From NCBI GenBank assembly GCA_033762075.1, contig JANRLY010000019.1:38734-102733 (forward strand): a stretch of DNA of 64,000 nucleotides, in the 5' to 3' direction. Position numbers and translations under genes: made by a program. This DNA comes from VFKI01 sp033762075. GTDB lineage: Bacteria > Pseudomonadota > Gammaproteobacteria > DSM-16500. Every line of letters starts with the position of its first letter. Within the stretch, counting starts at the first letter, position 1. The notes beneath the pieces were generated by a model. It saw nothing but the letters and a program-made list of their open reading frames with translations. It was not told the DNA's origin and did no database searches. Positions 43,153-52,971 of the stretch are shown here, in pieces.

Positions 43153-44520
43153 TTAACAAAACCGCTCCCTCAAATACGCAAACAAAGCTCTTACACCCAT
43201 CGCTTCACCACCCACGGGACGCCCTGGGCGCGAACGAGTATTCCATGCCATCATATCTAAATGCAGCCATGGGATTTCATCGGGCACAAATTCTTTTAAA
43301 AAGAGAGCAGCTTGAATCGCACCCGCATAACCATCAGCACCCATATTATTGATGTCGGCAATAGTGCTATTTAAGCCATCGCGATAAGATGCAAATAAAG
43401 GTAGACGACACAAATAATCCGCTTCTTTATCGCCAACTTTCAAAATAGTTTGCGCAATCGCATCGTTATTTGAAAAAAACGCAACTAATTCTGTACCGAC
43501 TGCAACGCGCGCTGCACCCGTCAAGGTTGCCATATCAATTAATAAATCGGGTGATTCAGAGACCGCTTCTGTGAGAGCATCTGCCAACACGAGACGCCCT
43601 TCTGCATCGGTATTACCGATCTCAACTGTTTTACCTGAACGCATCGTAATAATGTCACCTGGACGATAAGCGCTCCCAGAAACTGCGTTTTCAACAGCAG
43701 GAATTAAGACACGCAAACGAATTGGCAGTTTGCTTTGCATAATTGCACGTGCAAGCCCTAACACGTTCGCAGCACCACCCATATCTTTTTTCATCAATAA
43801 CATATAAGAAGAGGGTTTTAAATCGAGGCCACCCGAGTCAAAACAAACCCCTTTCCCGACCAGTGTCACTTTAGGATGGGATTTTTTACCCCACACGATA
43901 TCCAATAAACGAGGCGCATCATCGCTTGCACGCCCGACGGTATGAATCGCATTAAATTTTTTCTCGAGTAATTGCTTACCCACAGTTTGATGAAACGTTG
44001 CATTGCATTGCTTCGCTAATTTTTCTGCAGCATGTGCTAATTCTGAAGGTCCCATATCATCGGCAGGTGTATTAATTAAATCACGGACTAAATAAATACT
44101 TTCAGATAATACTGTAGCTTCAGTATGCATAGAGTGAAGCTTTGCAGGTGAACGTGAGGGTTTCTTATAACGAGTAAATTGATAACTACCTAAATCCCAA
44201 GCTAATTGAAATCGGGCTTGCATTTGTGCAGAAATTTTTTTCGAAAAAGCTGAAAAAGAAATTGAATACTGGGCATTGTCTGGCAAAGTCAGTGGCAACT
44301 GACCGACAGACCAAAAATCATTTTCATCATTGACACCACATAAAACTGACGCCAAATGACCTGAAGCATCTGGCACGAGACAAATTGTACCCGGCTTAGC
44401 GGCATAATTGATTGATGCAATCCAATTTTGTAAAACAATATCTTGTTTTTTTAGCCAACGTGAAAAGCCTGATGCAACAATAGGATAAATGGGAATGTTT
44501 TTTGTGGATTTCAGTGTCAT
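43153..44520 (-). CDS. Leucyl aminopeptidase family (M17) metallopeptidase
   Basis: 455 residues from ATG 44520; the open frame reaches GTG 44634, but those residues lie over the divergent promoter and look non-native. It is a hexameric cytosolic aminopeptidase. The metal site is GKGVCFDSGGLDLKPS with KKDMGGAA, and the M17 signature NTDAEGRLVLADAL supplies the Asp/Glu ligands and Arg. It probably completes peptide breakdown to free amino acids. Confidence 0.93.
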   Translation of the reverse strand: MTLKSTKNIPIYPIVASGFSRWLKKQDIVLQNWIASINYAAKPGTICLVPDASGHLASVLCGVNDENDFWSVGQLPLTLPDNAQYSISFSAFSKKISAQMQARFQLAWDLGSYQFTRYKKPSRSPAKLHSMHTEATVLSESIYLVRDLINTPADDMGPSELAHAAEKLAKQCNATFHQTVGKQLLEKKFNAIHTVGRASDDAPRLLDIVWGKKSHPKVTLVGKGVCFDSGGLDLKPSSYMLLMKKDMGGAANVLGLARAIMQSKLPIRLRVLIPAVENAVSGSAYRPGDIITMRSGKTVEIGNTDAEGRLVLADALTEAVSESPDLLIDMATLTGAARVAVGTELVAFFSNNDAIAQTILKVGDKEADYLCRLPLFASYRDGLNSTIADINNMGADGYAGAIQAALFLKEFVPDEIPWLHLDMMAWNTRSRPGRPVGGEAMGVRALFAYLRERFC

Positions 44521-44618
44521 GAGTAGCTCATTAATCAATTTCACAGCCGTAAGTGTACTATAGCTCCGACGCGCTTTAACAGGTAAAATACTAGCTTCAT
44601 TTACTGAGAGGTATTGAT

Positions 44619-45983
44619 ATGAGTCGGGTTTCACGCAATGTATTACGCATCATGCTGAGCTTCTTGGGTGGATTGTGGATCGCAACAACATGCTTAGCAG
44701 GCACAGCGACTTCAACAACCCTTGCCCCAATGCTGAAAACGATATTACCCACCGTTGTGAATATTCGCGCTCAACTTAAAATCACCGACATTAATACCTT
44801 AAATCGATTACAAAAAAACCAACAAGCTCTGGGAAATAATGGCCCTATTCCTAACGATATACTCTCTATTGGCTCTGGTGTCATTCTCGATGCGACACAA
44901 GGCTACATCTTAACTAACGCCCATGTCGTAGAAGATGCCGAACGCATCGTCGTAACACTCGGGGATGGTCGTCATTACACGGCAAAAACCATTGGCCTTG
45001 ATCGCCCTTCTGATATCGCATTATTACAAATTCGCGCGAAAAACTTGCAAGCAATTCATGTCGCTAACTCAAGCTCACTCAAAGTCGGTGATTTTGTCGC
45101 CGCCATCGGTAATCCCTTTGGTCTTAATCAAACCGTGACATCAGGGATCGTCAGTGCTTTGGGCCGCAATACGCTTGGCATCGAAACCTACGAAAACTTC
45201 ATCCAAATTGACGCTCCTATTAATCCAGGTAATTCTGGCGGTGCATTAGTCAATACCAATGGTGAATTAATTGGTATCAATACAGCTATTTTGGCACCCA
45301 ACCAAGGAAACGTTGGAATTGGTTTTGCCATTCCTTCTAATCAAGCCATGAGTGTTATGCGGCAACTATTAGCTTACGGTAATGTTAAACGTGGGACCTT
45401 AGGTGTTGGCGTTCAAGATATCACACCAGATCTCGCCTCCGCGTTTGGACTCGATGCAAGCACAGGCGCCGTCGTCACACTCGTCATGCCGAACTCACCT
45501 GGTGCGAAAGCAGGATTACAAGCTGGTGATATCTTAATGTCTGTCAATGGCACATCGATTGGTAACGCAAATGACTTAGTGAATGCAATTAGCTCCGTAC
45601 GTGTTGACTCAAGAGCTGATATGGTTGTTTTGCGCAAAGGTAAAAAATTCAATATAAGTGTAAAATTAACCGACCCCAAAGAACGTCAAGAGGAAAATGC
45701 AAAAAGTGATCCTTATTTTAACGGTGTCGCATTAAAAAACTTCCATTTAACAAGCCCAATTCACGGCAAAATCGAAGGCATTTTAGTCGTATCAGTCGAT
45801 ACAGATACCAACGCATGGCATGCGGATCTTCGTGTCGGTGATGTGATCACTTCCGCCAATCAACAAAAAGTGACTTCTGTTGACGACCTCAAAAAAATCG
45901 CTGACGGCACAAAAGATAATTTACTGTTAAATGTCTTACGTGAAAATGGCGCTGTCTTTTTAGTGATTACTAAGGAAAGCTAA
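44619..45983 (+). CDS. Do-family periplasmic serine endopeptidase (DegP/DegQ type)
   Basis: 454 residues. A signal peptide (LSFLGGLWIATTCLA) sends it to the periplasm, where it degrades misfolded envelope proteins. The triad is complete: H102 in TNAHVVED, D132 in RPSDIALL and S206 in PGNSGGALVN. Two PDZ domains follow (about 245-345 and 365-450). The short first loop is more like DegQ than DegP. SD gagagg precedes ATG 44619. An RND pump operon starts five bases after its stop. Confidence 0.95.
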   Translation: MSRVSRNVLRIMLSFLGGLWIATTCLAGTATSTTLAPMLKTILPTVVNIRAQLKITDINTLNRLQKNQQALGNNGPIPNDILSIGSGVILDATQGYILTNAHVVEDAERIVVTLGDGRHYTAKTIGLDRPSDIALLQIRAKNLQAIHVANSSSLKVGDFVAAIGNPFGLNQTVTSGIVSALGRNTLGIETYENFIQIDAPINPGNSGGALVNTNGELIGINTAILAPNQGNVGIGFAIPSNQAMSVMRQLLAYGNVKRGTLGVGVQDITPDLASAFGLDASTGAVVTLVMPNSPGAKAGLQAGDILMSVNGTSIGNANDLVNAISSVRVDSRADMVVLRKGKKFNISVKLTDPKERQEENAKSDPYFNGVALKNFHLTSPIHGKIEGILVVSVDTDTNAWHADLRVGDVITSANQQKVTSVDDLKKIADGTKDNLLLNVLRENGAVFLVITKES

Positions 45984-45988
45984 TCCAC

Positions 45989-47062
45989 ATGAAAAAAATG
46001 TTGATCATCACAGGCGTCGTATTTGGTTTGATTTTTGGTTTTTACGGCGCCAAAAAACTTTTTTTCTCCTGGATCATGTCAAACTATCAACCGCCACCTG
46101 CTACTATTTCTAGCACCACCGCCAAGCTCGTGGCTTGGCGTGGATCGCTCACCTCGATTGGCACCCTCTCTGCCATCAATGGCGTCGAGCTAAGCGCAGA
46201 AGTACCAGGTAAAGTCTCTGAAATTCACTTTAATTCGGGTCAAATGATCAAACAAAACGATATGATTGTTTTACTCGATACATCCGTTGAACAAGCAGAC
46301 TTAAAAAGCAGCAAAGCAAAACTCAAACTCGCTACCATTAGCTACAATCGCGACGCGACCTTACTGAAAAAAAATGCGACTTCACAAGCCGTTGTTGACA
46401 AGGATGCAGCAGAACTTGAAGAAGCGGAGGCTAATGTCGAATCTATTCAAGCGCGCATCAAACAAAAAACTATTGCCGCACCCTTTAATGGCTATTTAGG
46501 AATCCGTCAAATCAATCTCGGCCAATACATTCAAGCAGGCACAGCTATTGTGACATTGCAATCACTCGATCCTTTATACGTGCAATTTAATTTACCCGCA
46601 CAAGATCTTCCTAACTTATATATTCAACAACCTGTAGATATTACTTTTAACTCAGAGGCACAACCCATTCGCGGTAAAATTACTGCGATCAATTCAAAAG
46701 TGGATCCTGCGACTCGCAATATTCAAGTACAAGCAACCATTCCAAATTCAACCTTCACACTACGTCCAGGAATGTTTGTGGATGTAACCATCTGGTTACG
46801 CGGTGAAAAAAATGTCATCGTTCTGCCTGAAACTGCCATTGCATATAGTTTGGAAGGTGATTCCGTATATGTCATCGAACAAGACGGCGTTGACAAAAAA
46901 AATCATCCTCAATTAAAAGTCACGCGACGTTTCGTGAAAGTCGGCGAGCGACGCGGTGATATTTTATCCATTCTTGAAGGACTCAAATCAGGCGAGCAAG
47001 TTGTCACGTCAGGACAACTCAAATTACAAAATGGTTCTCGCGTCACGGTAAATAACTCATGA
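45989..47062 (+). CDS. RND efflux periplasmic adaptor (MFP)
   Basis: 357 residues. An N-terminal signal anchor (MKKMLIITGVVFGLIFGFYG) is followed by the lipoyl-like part (LSAEVPGKVSEIHFNSGQ), an alpha hairpin (about 105-160), GYLGIRQINLGQYIQAG and a beta-barrel/membrane-proximal domain. It links the inner-membrane pump to an outer-membrane channel; no TolC-like gene is in the window. It overlaps the pump gene by 4 bases. Confidence 0.95.
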   Translation: MKKMLIITGVVFGLIFGFYGAKKLFFSWIMSNYQPPPATISSTTAKLVAWRGSLTSIGTLSAINGVELSAEVPGKVSEIHFNSGQMIKQNDMIVLLDTSVEQADLKSSKAKLKLATISYNRDATLLKKNATSQAVVDKDAAELEEAEANVESIQARIKQKTIAAPFNGYLGIRQINLGQYIQAGTAIVTLQSLDPLYVQFNLPAQDLPNLYIQQPVDITFNSEAQPIRGKITAINSKVDPATRNIQVQATIPNSTFTLRPGMFVDVTIWLRGEKNVIVLPETAIAYSLEGDSVYVIEQDGVDKKNHPQLKVTRRFVKVGERRGDILSILEGLKSGEQVVTSGQLKLQNGSRVTVNNS

Positions 47063-50000
47063 ATGTGAATTTCACTGATATTTTTATTAAGCGCCCTGTT
47101 CTCGCCTGCGTTGTCAGCTTGATGATTTTATTTTTGGGTTTACGCTCAATTGGCGAATTACAATTACGTCAATTTCCTGCGATGAAAAATACCGTTATCA
47201 CTGTCACTACAACATGGGCAGGTGCAAGTTCAGAATTAATCGAAGGATTTATTACCTCCACGTTACAAAAATCGATTGCAAAAGCCGAAGGAATTGATTA
47301 CATCACAGCACAAAGCATCGAAGGTGTCAGCACCATTAAAGCTTATATCAAATTGAATTATGACCCTGGCGTTGCAATGACAGACATCATGTCACAAGTG
47401 CAACAAGTTGCGAATCAATTACCCAAAGAAAGTCAGCAACCTGTCATATTAAAATCCACCGGCAACACAATGGCGCTCATGTATTTGGGTTATAACAGCA
47501 GCCACATGAGCATGGAACAAATTACAGATTATTTAACACGTGTTGTTCAACCTGAATTGCAAAGTGTTGATGGCGTCGCTGACGTCGAAATTTTAGGCGG
47601 ACACACTTACGCCATGCGCATTTGGTTAGATTCCACCAAAATGGCAGCCTTTAATATCAGTGCAAATGATGTTGTCGCGGCTTTACAAGCACAAAACTTT
47701 CAGACTGCAGCTGGCCAAATCAAAGGCAAGCTAGTCCTTTACAATATTAATGCAAAAACAACTACACAAAATGCCGAGCAATTCAAACGCATTGTGATTG
47801 CAACACGCAACAATACAGCGATTCGCATCGGTGATATTGGCCGCACAGAATTAGGCTCTGAAAGTTACGATTCTTCAGTGATCTTTAATGGTAAAAATGC
47901 AGTTTTCATTGGTATTCAAAGTACGCCGACAGCTAATCCGCTCACCGTCATTGATAGCGTGCGTAACTTGTTACCTAAAATCCAACGCAATTACCCCCCA
48001 GGCTTTGATGGCAAAATTGTTTATGACAGCACGAAATATATTCGCAGCTCGATTCATGAAGTCATGCGTGGCATTATCGAAGCATCCATTATTGTGATTA
48101 TTGTTGTATTTTTATTTCTCGGCTCATTCCGCACTGTGAGTATTCCAGTCGTCACTATTCCATTATCATTAGTGGGCGTCTGCACACTCATGTATGCAAT
48201 GGGTTACTCTCTTAATCTATTAACGCTGCTCGCGATGGTACTTGCGATTGGTTTAGTCGTCGATGATGCCATTGTTGTTGTCGAAAATATATATCGTCAC
48301 ATCGAAGAAGGTCTTTCTCCTTTTGATGCAGCAATTAAGGGTGCACGCGAAATTGCAACACCGATTATTTCTATGACTACCACTTTAGCCGCTGTATATG
48401 CCCCAATTGGTTTTATGACTGGGTTAACCGGCGCTCTCTTTCGTGAGTTTGCGTTTACTCTGGCTTTTGCCGTGATTTTATCTGGTGTGATCGCACTGAC
48501 ATTATCACCTATGATGTGTGCTCATTTATTAAAACACGCAGAGGGCAAATCTTTCACTCAACGCATTGATGATTTATTTGAATCATTAAAAGTTCGTTAC
48601 TTAAAACAGTTATATAACGTGTTAGACCATCGACGCATCGTGGCTGTTTTTGTGTTGATCATGCTCACCGCTTGCGGTTTACTCGCCTGGACAACCACAA
48701 CCGAGCTAGCCCCAGACGAAGATCAAAGTGTCATCTTTAGTATGCTCAGCGCTCCGCAGTATGCAAACTTTGATTACACATCACATTATACAAAAATGTT
48801 AAATAACATTTTTCAAAACGTCCCTGAAATGGAAAATTATTTTATCGTGACGAATGTCAATTCAGCTTTCGCTGGACTCACCTTAAAACCATGGAACGAT
48901 CGCAAACGCAATCAAGATAAAGTTCTTGCTGATTTACAACCTAAGTTAGCGAGTATTCCAGGGTTACGTGCGGTTGCATTCCCTCTCCCCTCTATTCCAG
49001 GTCAAGACAATGGTTTACCGCTACAATTTGTTTTAACGTCAACAGCAGGTTACGAATTACTAAATCAAGTAGCGAATGATTTAAAAAGCGCTGCAATGAA
49101 AAGTGGTTTATTCATGTTTTTGCAAACAGATCTCGAGTTTGATAAACCCGAATTAGTGGTCACTATCAATCGTAATCGCGCCGCAGATCTTGGAATTCAA
49201 ATGAATGTCATTGGCAGTACATTAGCAACCTTTTTAAGTGGCGGTTATATAAATCGCTTTAATCTCTCAGGCCAAAGTTACGAAGTCATTCCGCAAGTTC
49301 CGAGACATTTACGCATCGATCCTGAAAAAATAAATCATTATTATGTGCCTACGCAAACCGGCGATTTAGTTCCTTTAGGTGGATTAGTTGATTTGAAAAT
49401 TCAACCAGAACCCAACCAGCTCAATCAATTCCAACAATTAAACTCAGTCACACTACAAGGTGTGCCCATGCCAGGAAAATCACTCAGCACTGCTATACAA
49501 TTTTTAGAACAGAAAGCTCAGCAACTTGTCCCACAAGAAATGTCGTGGGATTATGCGGGGCAATCGCGCCAGTTAGTGCAAGAAGGCAGCACTATGCTAT
49601 ACACGTTTTTATTTGCGTTATTAATAATTTATTTAGTTCTTTCGGCACAATTTGAAAGTTTTATTGATCCCTTCATTATTTTAATCAGTGTACCACTCTC
49701 AATTGCTGGTGCACTGATTCCGTTAAATTTAGGCATTGAGACTTTAAATATTTATAGCGGAATTGGCTTGGTAACACTGATTGGATTAATTAGTAAACAC
49801 GGTATTTTAATAGTAGATTTTGCAAATCGATTACAAATTACCGAACAATTAGATGTCAAGGCAGCAATTGCAAAAGCGGCTTCGTTGCGCTTACGTCCTA
49901 TTCTTATGACAACCGCTGCAATGGTATTAGGTGTCGTGCCACTGATTACCGCATCTGGTGCTGGCGCAAAAAGCCGCTTCTCAATAGGCCTCGTTATCGC

Positions 50001-50082
50001 CTGCGGTATGCTAGTTGGAACGTGTTTTACTTTGTTCGTTGTACCGACGATGTATACGTTATTAGGGACGAAGAAGCAATAA
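47059..50082 (+). CDS. RND multidrug efflux permease (HAE1 type)
   Basis: 1007 residues with 12 expected membrane segments in two halves and two large periplasmic loops. IFIKRPVLACVVSLMI is the typical first helix, and the TM4 relay has GLVVDDAIVVVENI with the paired Asp residues for proton transfer. LRLRPILMTTAAMVLGVVPL is the conserved C-terminal loop/helix. It probably exports amphiphilic drugs or lipids with the adjacent adaptor. The 3' end overlaps the convergent ankyrin gene by 21 bases. Confidence 0.96.
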   Translation: MNVNFTDIFIKRPVLACVVSLMILFLGLRSIGELQLRQFPAMKNTVITVTTTWAGASSELIEGFITSTLQKSIAKAEGIDYITAQSIEGVSTIKAYIKLNYDPGVAMTDIMSQVQQVANQLPKESQQPVILKSTGNTMALMYLGYNSSHMSMEQITDYLTRVVQPELQSVDGVADVEILGGHTYAMRIWLDSTKMAAFNISANDVVAALQAQNFQTAAGQIKGKLVLYNINAKTTTQNAEQFKRIVIATRNNTAIRIGDIGRTELGSESYDSSVIFNGKNAVFIGIQSTPTANPLTVIDSVRNLLPKIQRNYPPGFDGKIVYDSTKYIRSSIHEVMRGIIEASIIVIIVVFLFLGSFRTVSIPVVTIPLSLVGVCTLMYAMGYSLNLLTLLAMVLAIGLVVDDAIVVVENIYRHIEEGLSPFDAAIKGAREIATPIISMTTTLAAVYAPIGFMTGLTGALFREFAFTLAFAVILSGVIALTLSPMMCAHLLKHAEGKSFTQRIDDLFESLKVRYLKQLYNVLDHRRIVAVFVLIMLTACGLLAWTTTTELAPDEDQSVIFSMLSAPQYANFDYTSHYTKMLNNIFQNVPEMENYFIVTNVNSAFAGLTLKPWNDRKRNQDKVLADLQPKLASIPGLRAVAFPLPSIPGQDNGLPLQFVLTSTAGYELLNQVANDLKSAAMKSGLFMFLQTDLEFDKPELVVTINRNRAADLGIQMNVIGSTLATFLSGGYINRFNLSGQSYEVIPQVPRHLRIDPEKINHYYVPTQTGDLVPLGGLVDLKIQPEPNQLNQFQQLNSVTLQGVPMPGKSLSTAIQFLEQKAQQLVPQEMSWDYAGQSRQLVQEGSTMLYTFLFALLIIYLVLSAQFESFIDPFIILISVPLSIAGALIPLNLGIETLNIYSGIGLVTLIGLISKHGILIVDFANRLQITEQLDVKAAIAKAASLRLRPILMTTAAMVLGVVPLITASGAGAKSRFSIGLVIACGMLVGTCFTLFVVPTMYTLLGTKKQ

Positions 50083-50784
50083 GCTCCCACCATTATAATG
50101 ATTTGCAACCTTAGGATATCGTCTTAGCAATGATTGTACTTCCTCAGCTTGTTTAAACTCTTCCATCGGCATTGAAAGCAATTGAGCAAAACGTGGTTTA
50201 CTCATATCGCGACTGGCTTGATGAATTAATTTATTTCTAAGATCCTCAAAGAGAACATCATCGTTATAAAGGCGATAAATCAACGCTAACTCTGGAGATT
50301 TTCTTGCTAACAATAAAATGATATTGGGATGGGCTTTTAAGTGACGTGCCATCAAACCAGTGGCCAATGTAATGATATCTTCTGACAAAGGCTTTGCTAA
50401 ATTAAGTTCGGCAGAAGTAAAAATATAATCTAAGGCATTAAGACCATCAATGTCTTCAGGAATTTTGGCGCCCGCCTCAAATAATTGTAATGCAATTCTA
50501 TTGGCATGCAGAGTAAGCGCCAACTCAAAGGCTGTACCATTATAAATATTTAATTGCTGATCTATGTCGATATTTTGTTTAATCAGAAACTCTACAAATT
50601 TATCATGCCCTTCAAAGATAGCTGTCTCGAGCGGTAAATCTTTATAAGAAAGAATTTCGTTACGCTTTGCTGGAAATGATTCTAAAATCCATTTCGCGCG
50701 CGAAACATAGCCTGCTTTTGCAGCACGATTAAATTCAAGTGCTGCATTTTCCTCGGTAATGCATGTTGAAAATAAGTTGCCCAT
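50062..50784 (-). CDS. Ankyrin-repeat protein with N-myristoylation-like start
   Basis: 240 residues from ATG 50784. This start is decided by aagga seven bases upstream; a TTG at 50799 lies inside that SD. The resulting N-terminus, MGNLFSTC, fits the eukaryotic N-myristoylation pattern MGxxxS/T with a nearby palmitoylatable Cys. Residues about 15-140 are three to four ankyrin repeats (PLETAIFEGHDKFVEFLIKQ, TAFELALTLHANRIALQLFE). No signal peptide. It is a strong candidate for a host-lipidated type IV effector, inferred from motif and family. Confidence 0.8.
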   Translation of the reverse strand: MGNLFSTCITEENAALEFNRAAKAGYVSRAKWILESFPAKRNEILSYKDLPLETAIFEGHDKFVEFLIKQNIDIDQQLNIYNGTAFELALTLHANRIALQLFEAGAKIPEDIDGLNALDYIFTSAELNLAKPLSEDIITLATGLMARHLKAHPNIILLLARKSPELALIYRLYNDDVLFEDLRNKLIHQASRDMSKPRFAQLLSMPMEEFKQAEEVQSLLRRYPKVANHYNGGSLLLLRP

Positions 50785-50828
50785 AAAAAAGTCCTTCAAG
50801 TGAGAATGTTTCTAATTGTGCCATACTT

Positions 50829-50932
50829 GTCATTCTGCGCTGCTCCTAGCGCGGAACCTAGTGACTAAGACACTGGGTCCCGCGCTAAAAACATGCGCGG
50901 GATGACAATAGCTAAAGCATGCGCGGAATGAC
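50829..50932. repeat. Composite CCCGCG palindrome cluster
   Basis: gtcattctgcgc...gcgcgg, then tcccgcgc...gcgcgggatgac, then a third arm gcgcggaatgac: at least two nested copies of the family, upstream of the ankyrin gene and downstream of the next minus-strand gene. It is the largest cluster in the window. Confidence 0.7.
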
Positions 50933-50976
50933 AGTCGCTAAAGCACGCACTAATTGACACATTTGATAGAACATTT

Positions 50977-52851
50977 CTATTTCTTTAGAGTTAACACTTC
51001 CCATTCTTCTTCCTTACTTTCAGAAACAATAGCTGGCTCTAGATGTGTCTTTTGTTTGATAAGTTGCTCCTTTACATTCTCCAACCTTCTCTGCATAAAA
51101 AAACCTTCAAAAAATATGTGAGATTGCCAAACTTCTAGATAATTCAAACGTTGTTGAGGTGTGCAATCAGAATCATGAAGATATTCATTCAAGAGTGACT
51201 CTGCGCGATGCGAGACATGTTTTTGCAGCGCAGATTGAAGCTTGGCTGATTCAACTGATTTTTTAATCATGCCGGATAGAATCACCAATTGTTCAAGATA
51301 TTTAGCCTGATTTATATGTTGAGAAAAAAATTCTTCCAACTTTTTATTCTTTTTTGTATCCACTTTATCAAATAGTTTTTTATACGTGTCATGATGCTCA
51401 GCATAACTCACAAGCATCTCCACTTTACTTTCTGAAAGATAATGCCGCTCCGGTAGCTTCTCACTTGAAGTAAAAAATGAGAAACTCAAACTAACAGGAA
51501 TCAGACCTTTCGATTCGACTTGCTCACCCTGTGCGATTTTTTGCCTTTCAATATAAGGAGATGCGCCTGTCCGTATCGCGGATTTTGCCCATAAAATAAT
51601 TTCTTGCAAGGAAAGTGGAACTTCACTTTCATGTTTAAGTATTTCTGACATATCTTTGAGAGAAATTTTTAAATGCCCCGCCAACATTGTCACTGTTTTT
51701 TGAATTTCCATTTGATACTGTGGATAGCGCGCCATCATCAAATATAATTCATAGGTAGTGTTAATCAACAAACTATTTTGATTTTCAGGACGACTAAAAC
51801 ATTCAAAGGCTTTTTCATAGCATTTTTTAAATGTCTCTTCTGAGAATCCTGGGAAAATATCTGCAATGAATGAACATGTATTTTCGTAAAGATGCAAAAA
51901 ATTCACGTGATAATCAATGTATTTTTTCTGGATGCTCAATGTATCGTTCAAATATGGAAATTTATTTTCCTTAGCAATTTGCTTGATACGAATCAAATTT
52001 TCTGGCATATTTAACTGATAAATCTCACGCATAGTATCGAAATTAAATTTGGCAACTGTTTTTGTTACTGAAAACATCAATATTTGCGCGATGAAGTCAT
52101 CGCCAAATTGTTGAATTTCTTCAGCAATATGATCAAACTCACTACCAGAGCGGTTTCGATCTTGTATTTCAATTAAACGTCTCTGAAGCATCTCTAACTG
52201 CAAATCAACCTCGCCTGGCTGGATTGCATTATCCAACAAAGGAATTTGATTATCCGCTCCGGCTTTTGGTTTATCCTTGATCTTACAAAATAGCAACGCG
52301 ATTCTGCGCGCAAATGCAGCCATAGGATCCAGAAAAACTTCTTTAATATTCATTACATCTGATTTCAGTAATGCAATCGATTGGATTTCGCCATAGGTAG
52401 TAAATTCGTTGAAAAATTTATTTGTGATTTCTGAAAATAACTTATCGAACTTCGCTAATTTTTCATCATTTGATAGATGATATTGCTTTGTTATTTCAGA
52501 AAATGGATTACTGTATATAACCATTTTAAGAAAAAATACGAGCATTTGTTTCAAGAGTTTCGCGCTCATCGCGCCAGCGAGTTTCTCAGCTGCTTTTTCC
52601 GTAGGGATAGCTTGTGTAATTAATTCATGAAACAACAATACCATAATAGCTTTGAAGCGACTCACGTGATCAAGTTGCTTGAGACCTAATTGCTCGCCAC
52701 TGAGACTTAAAATCGCTCTCAGCCAAACTGTTTCTGTCGCTTGAGCGTAAACATCGTTAACATTGACTGGTTCAGTAAGTGAGTTTTTTAGTGTGAAAAC
52801 TTTGGGTTGATTGATATCTTGCTGAGGTGTTCCGTAAAATCTTGCGAGCAT
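50977..52851 (-). CDS. Large hypothetical protein with acidic C-terminus
   Basis: 624 residues, almost wholly predicted alpha-helical, no signal peptide; a hydrophobic helix at about 120-135 (MLVFFLKMVIYS) may be buried. The last residues, SESKEEEWEVLTLKK, form a Glu-rich block close to the C-terminus like the E-block of many Legionella Dot/Icm substrates. No enzyme motif or known domain is visible. It lies upstream of the ankyrin gene on the same strand. Confidence 0.75.
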   Translation of the reverse strand: MLARFYGTPQQDINQPKVFTLKNSLTEPVNVNDVYAQATETVWLRAILSLSGEQLGLKQLDHVSRFKAIMVLLFHELITQAIPTEKAAEKLAGAMSAKLLKQMLVFFLKMVIYSNPFSEITKQYHLSNDEKLAKFDKLFSEITNKFFNEFTTYGEIQSIALLKSDVMNIKEVFLDPMAAFARRIALLFCKIKDKPKAGADNQIPLLDNAIQPGEVDLQLEMLQRRLIEIQDRNRSGSEFDHIAEEIQQFGDDFIAQILMFSVTKTVAKFNFDTMREIYQLNMPENLIRIKQIAKENKFPYLNDTLSIQKKYIDYHVNFLHLYENTCSFIADIFPGFSEETFKKCYEKAFECFSRPENQNSLLINTTYELYLMMARYPQYQMEIQKTVTMLAGHLKISLKDMSEILKHESEVPLSLQEIILWAKSAIRTGASPYIERQKIAQGEQVESKGLIPVSLSFSFFTSSEKLPERHYLSESKVEMLVSYAEHHDTYKKLFDKVDTKKNKKLEEFFSQHINQAKYLEQLVILSGMIKKSVESAKLQSALQKHVSHRAESLLNEYLHDSDCTPQQRLNYLEVWQSHIFFEGFFMQRRLENVKEQLIKQKTHLEPAIVSESKEEEWEVLTLKK

Positions 52852-52928
52852 TTTAAATTCCTTTTATTGATTTTAAACCGCAGAAAGTATACATCAAGTC
52901 TTTTAGACAAGTATATTTAAACACCAAT

Positions 52929-52957
52929 AAAAAAGGCAGCGCATGGCTGCCTTTTTT
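52929..52957. terminator. Rho-independent bidirectional terminator
   Basis: aaaaaaggcagc (52929-52940), loop gcatg, gctgcctttttt (52946-52957). A GC stem with A-tract and T-tract works on both strands. It ends the LbtU-like gene at 52972 on the minus strand. Confidence 0.85.
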
Positions 52958-52971
52958 ATTTTGATTGATGT

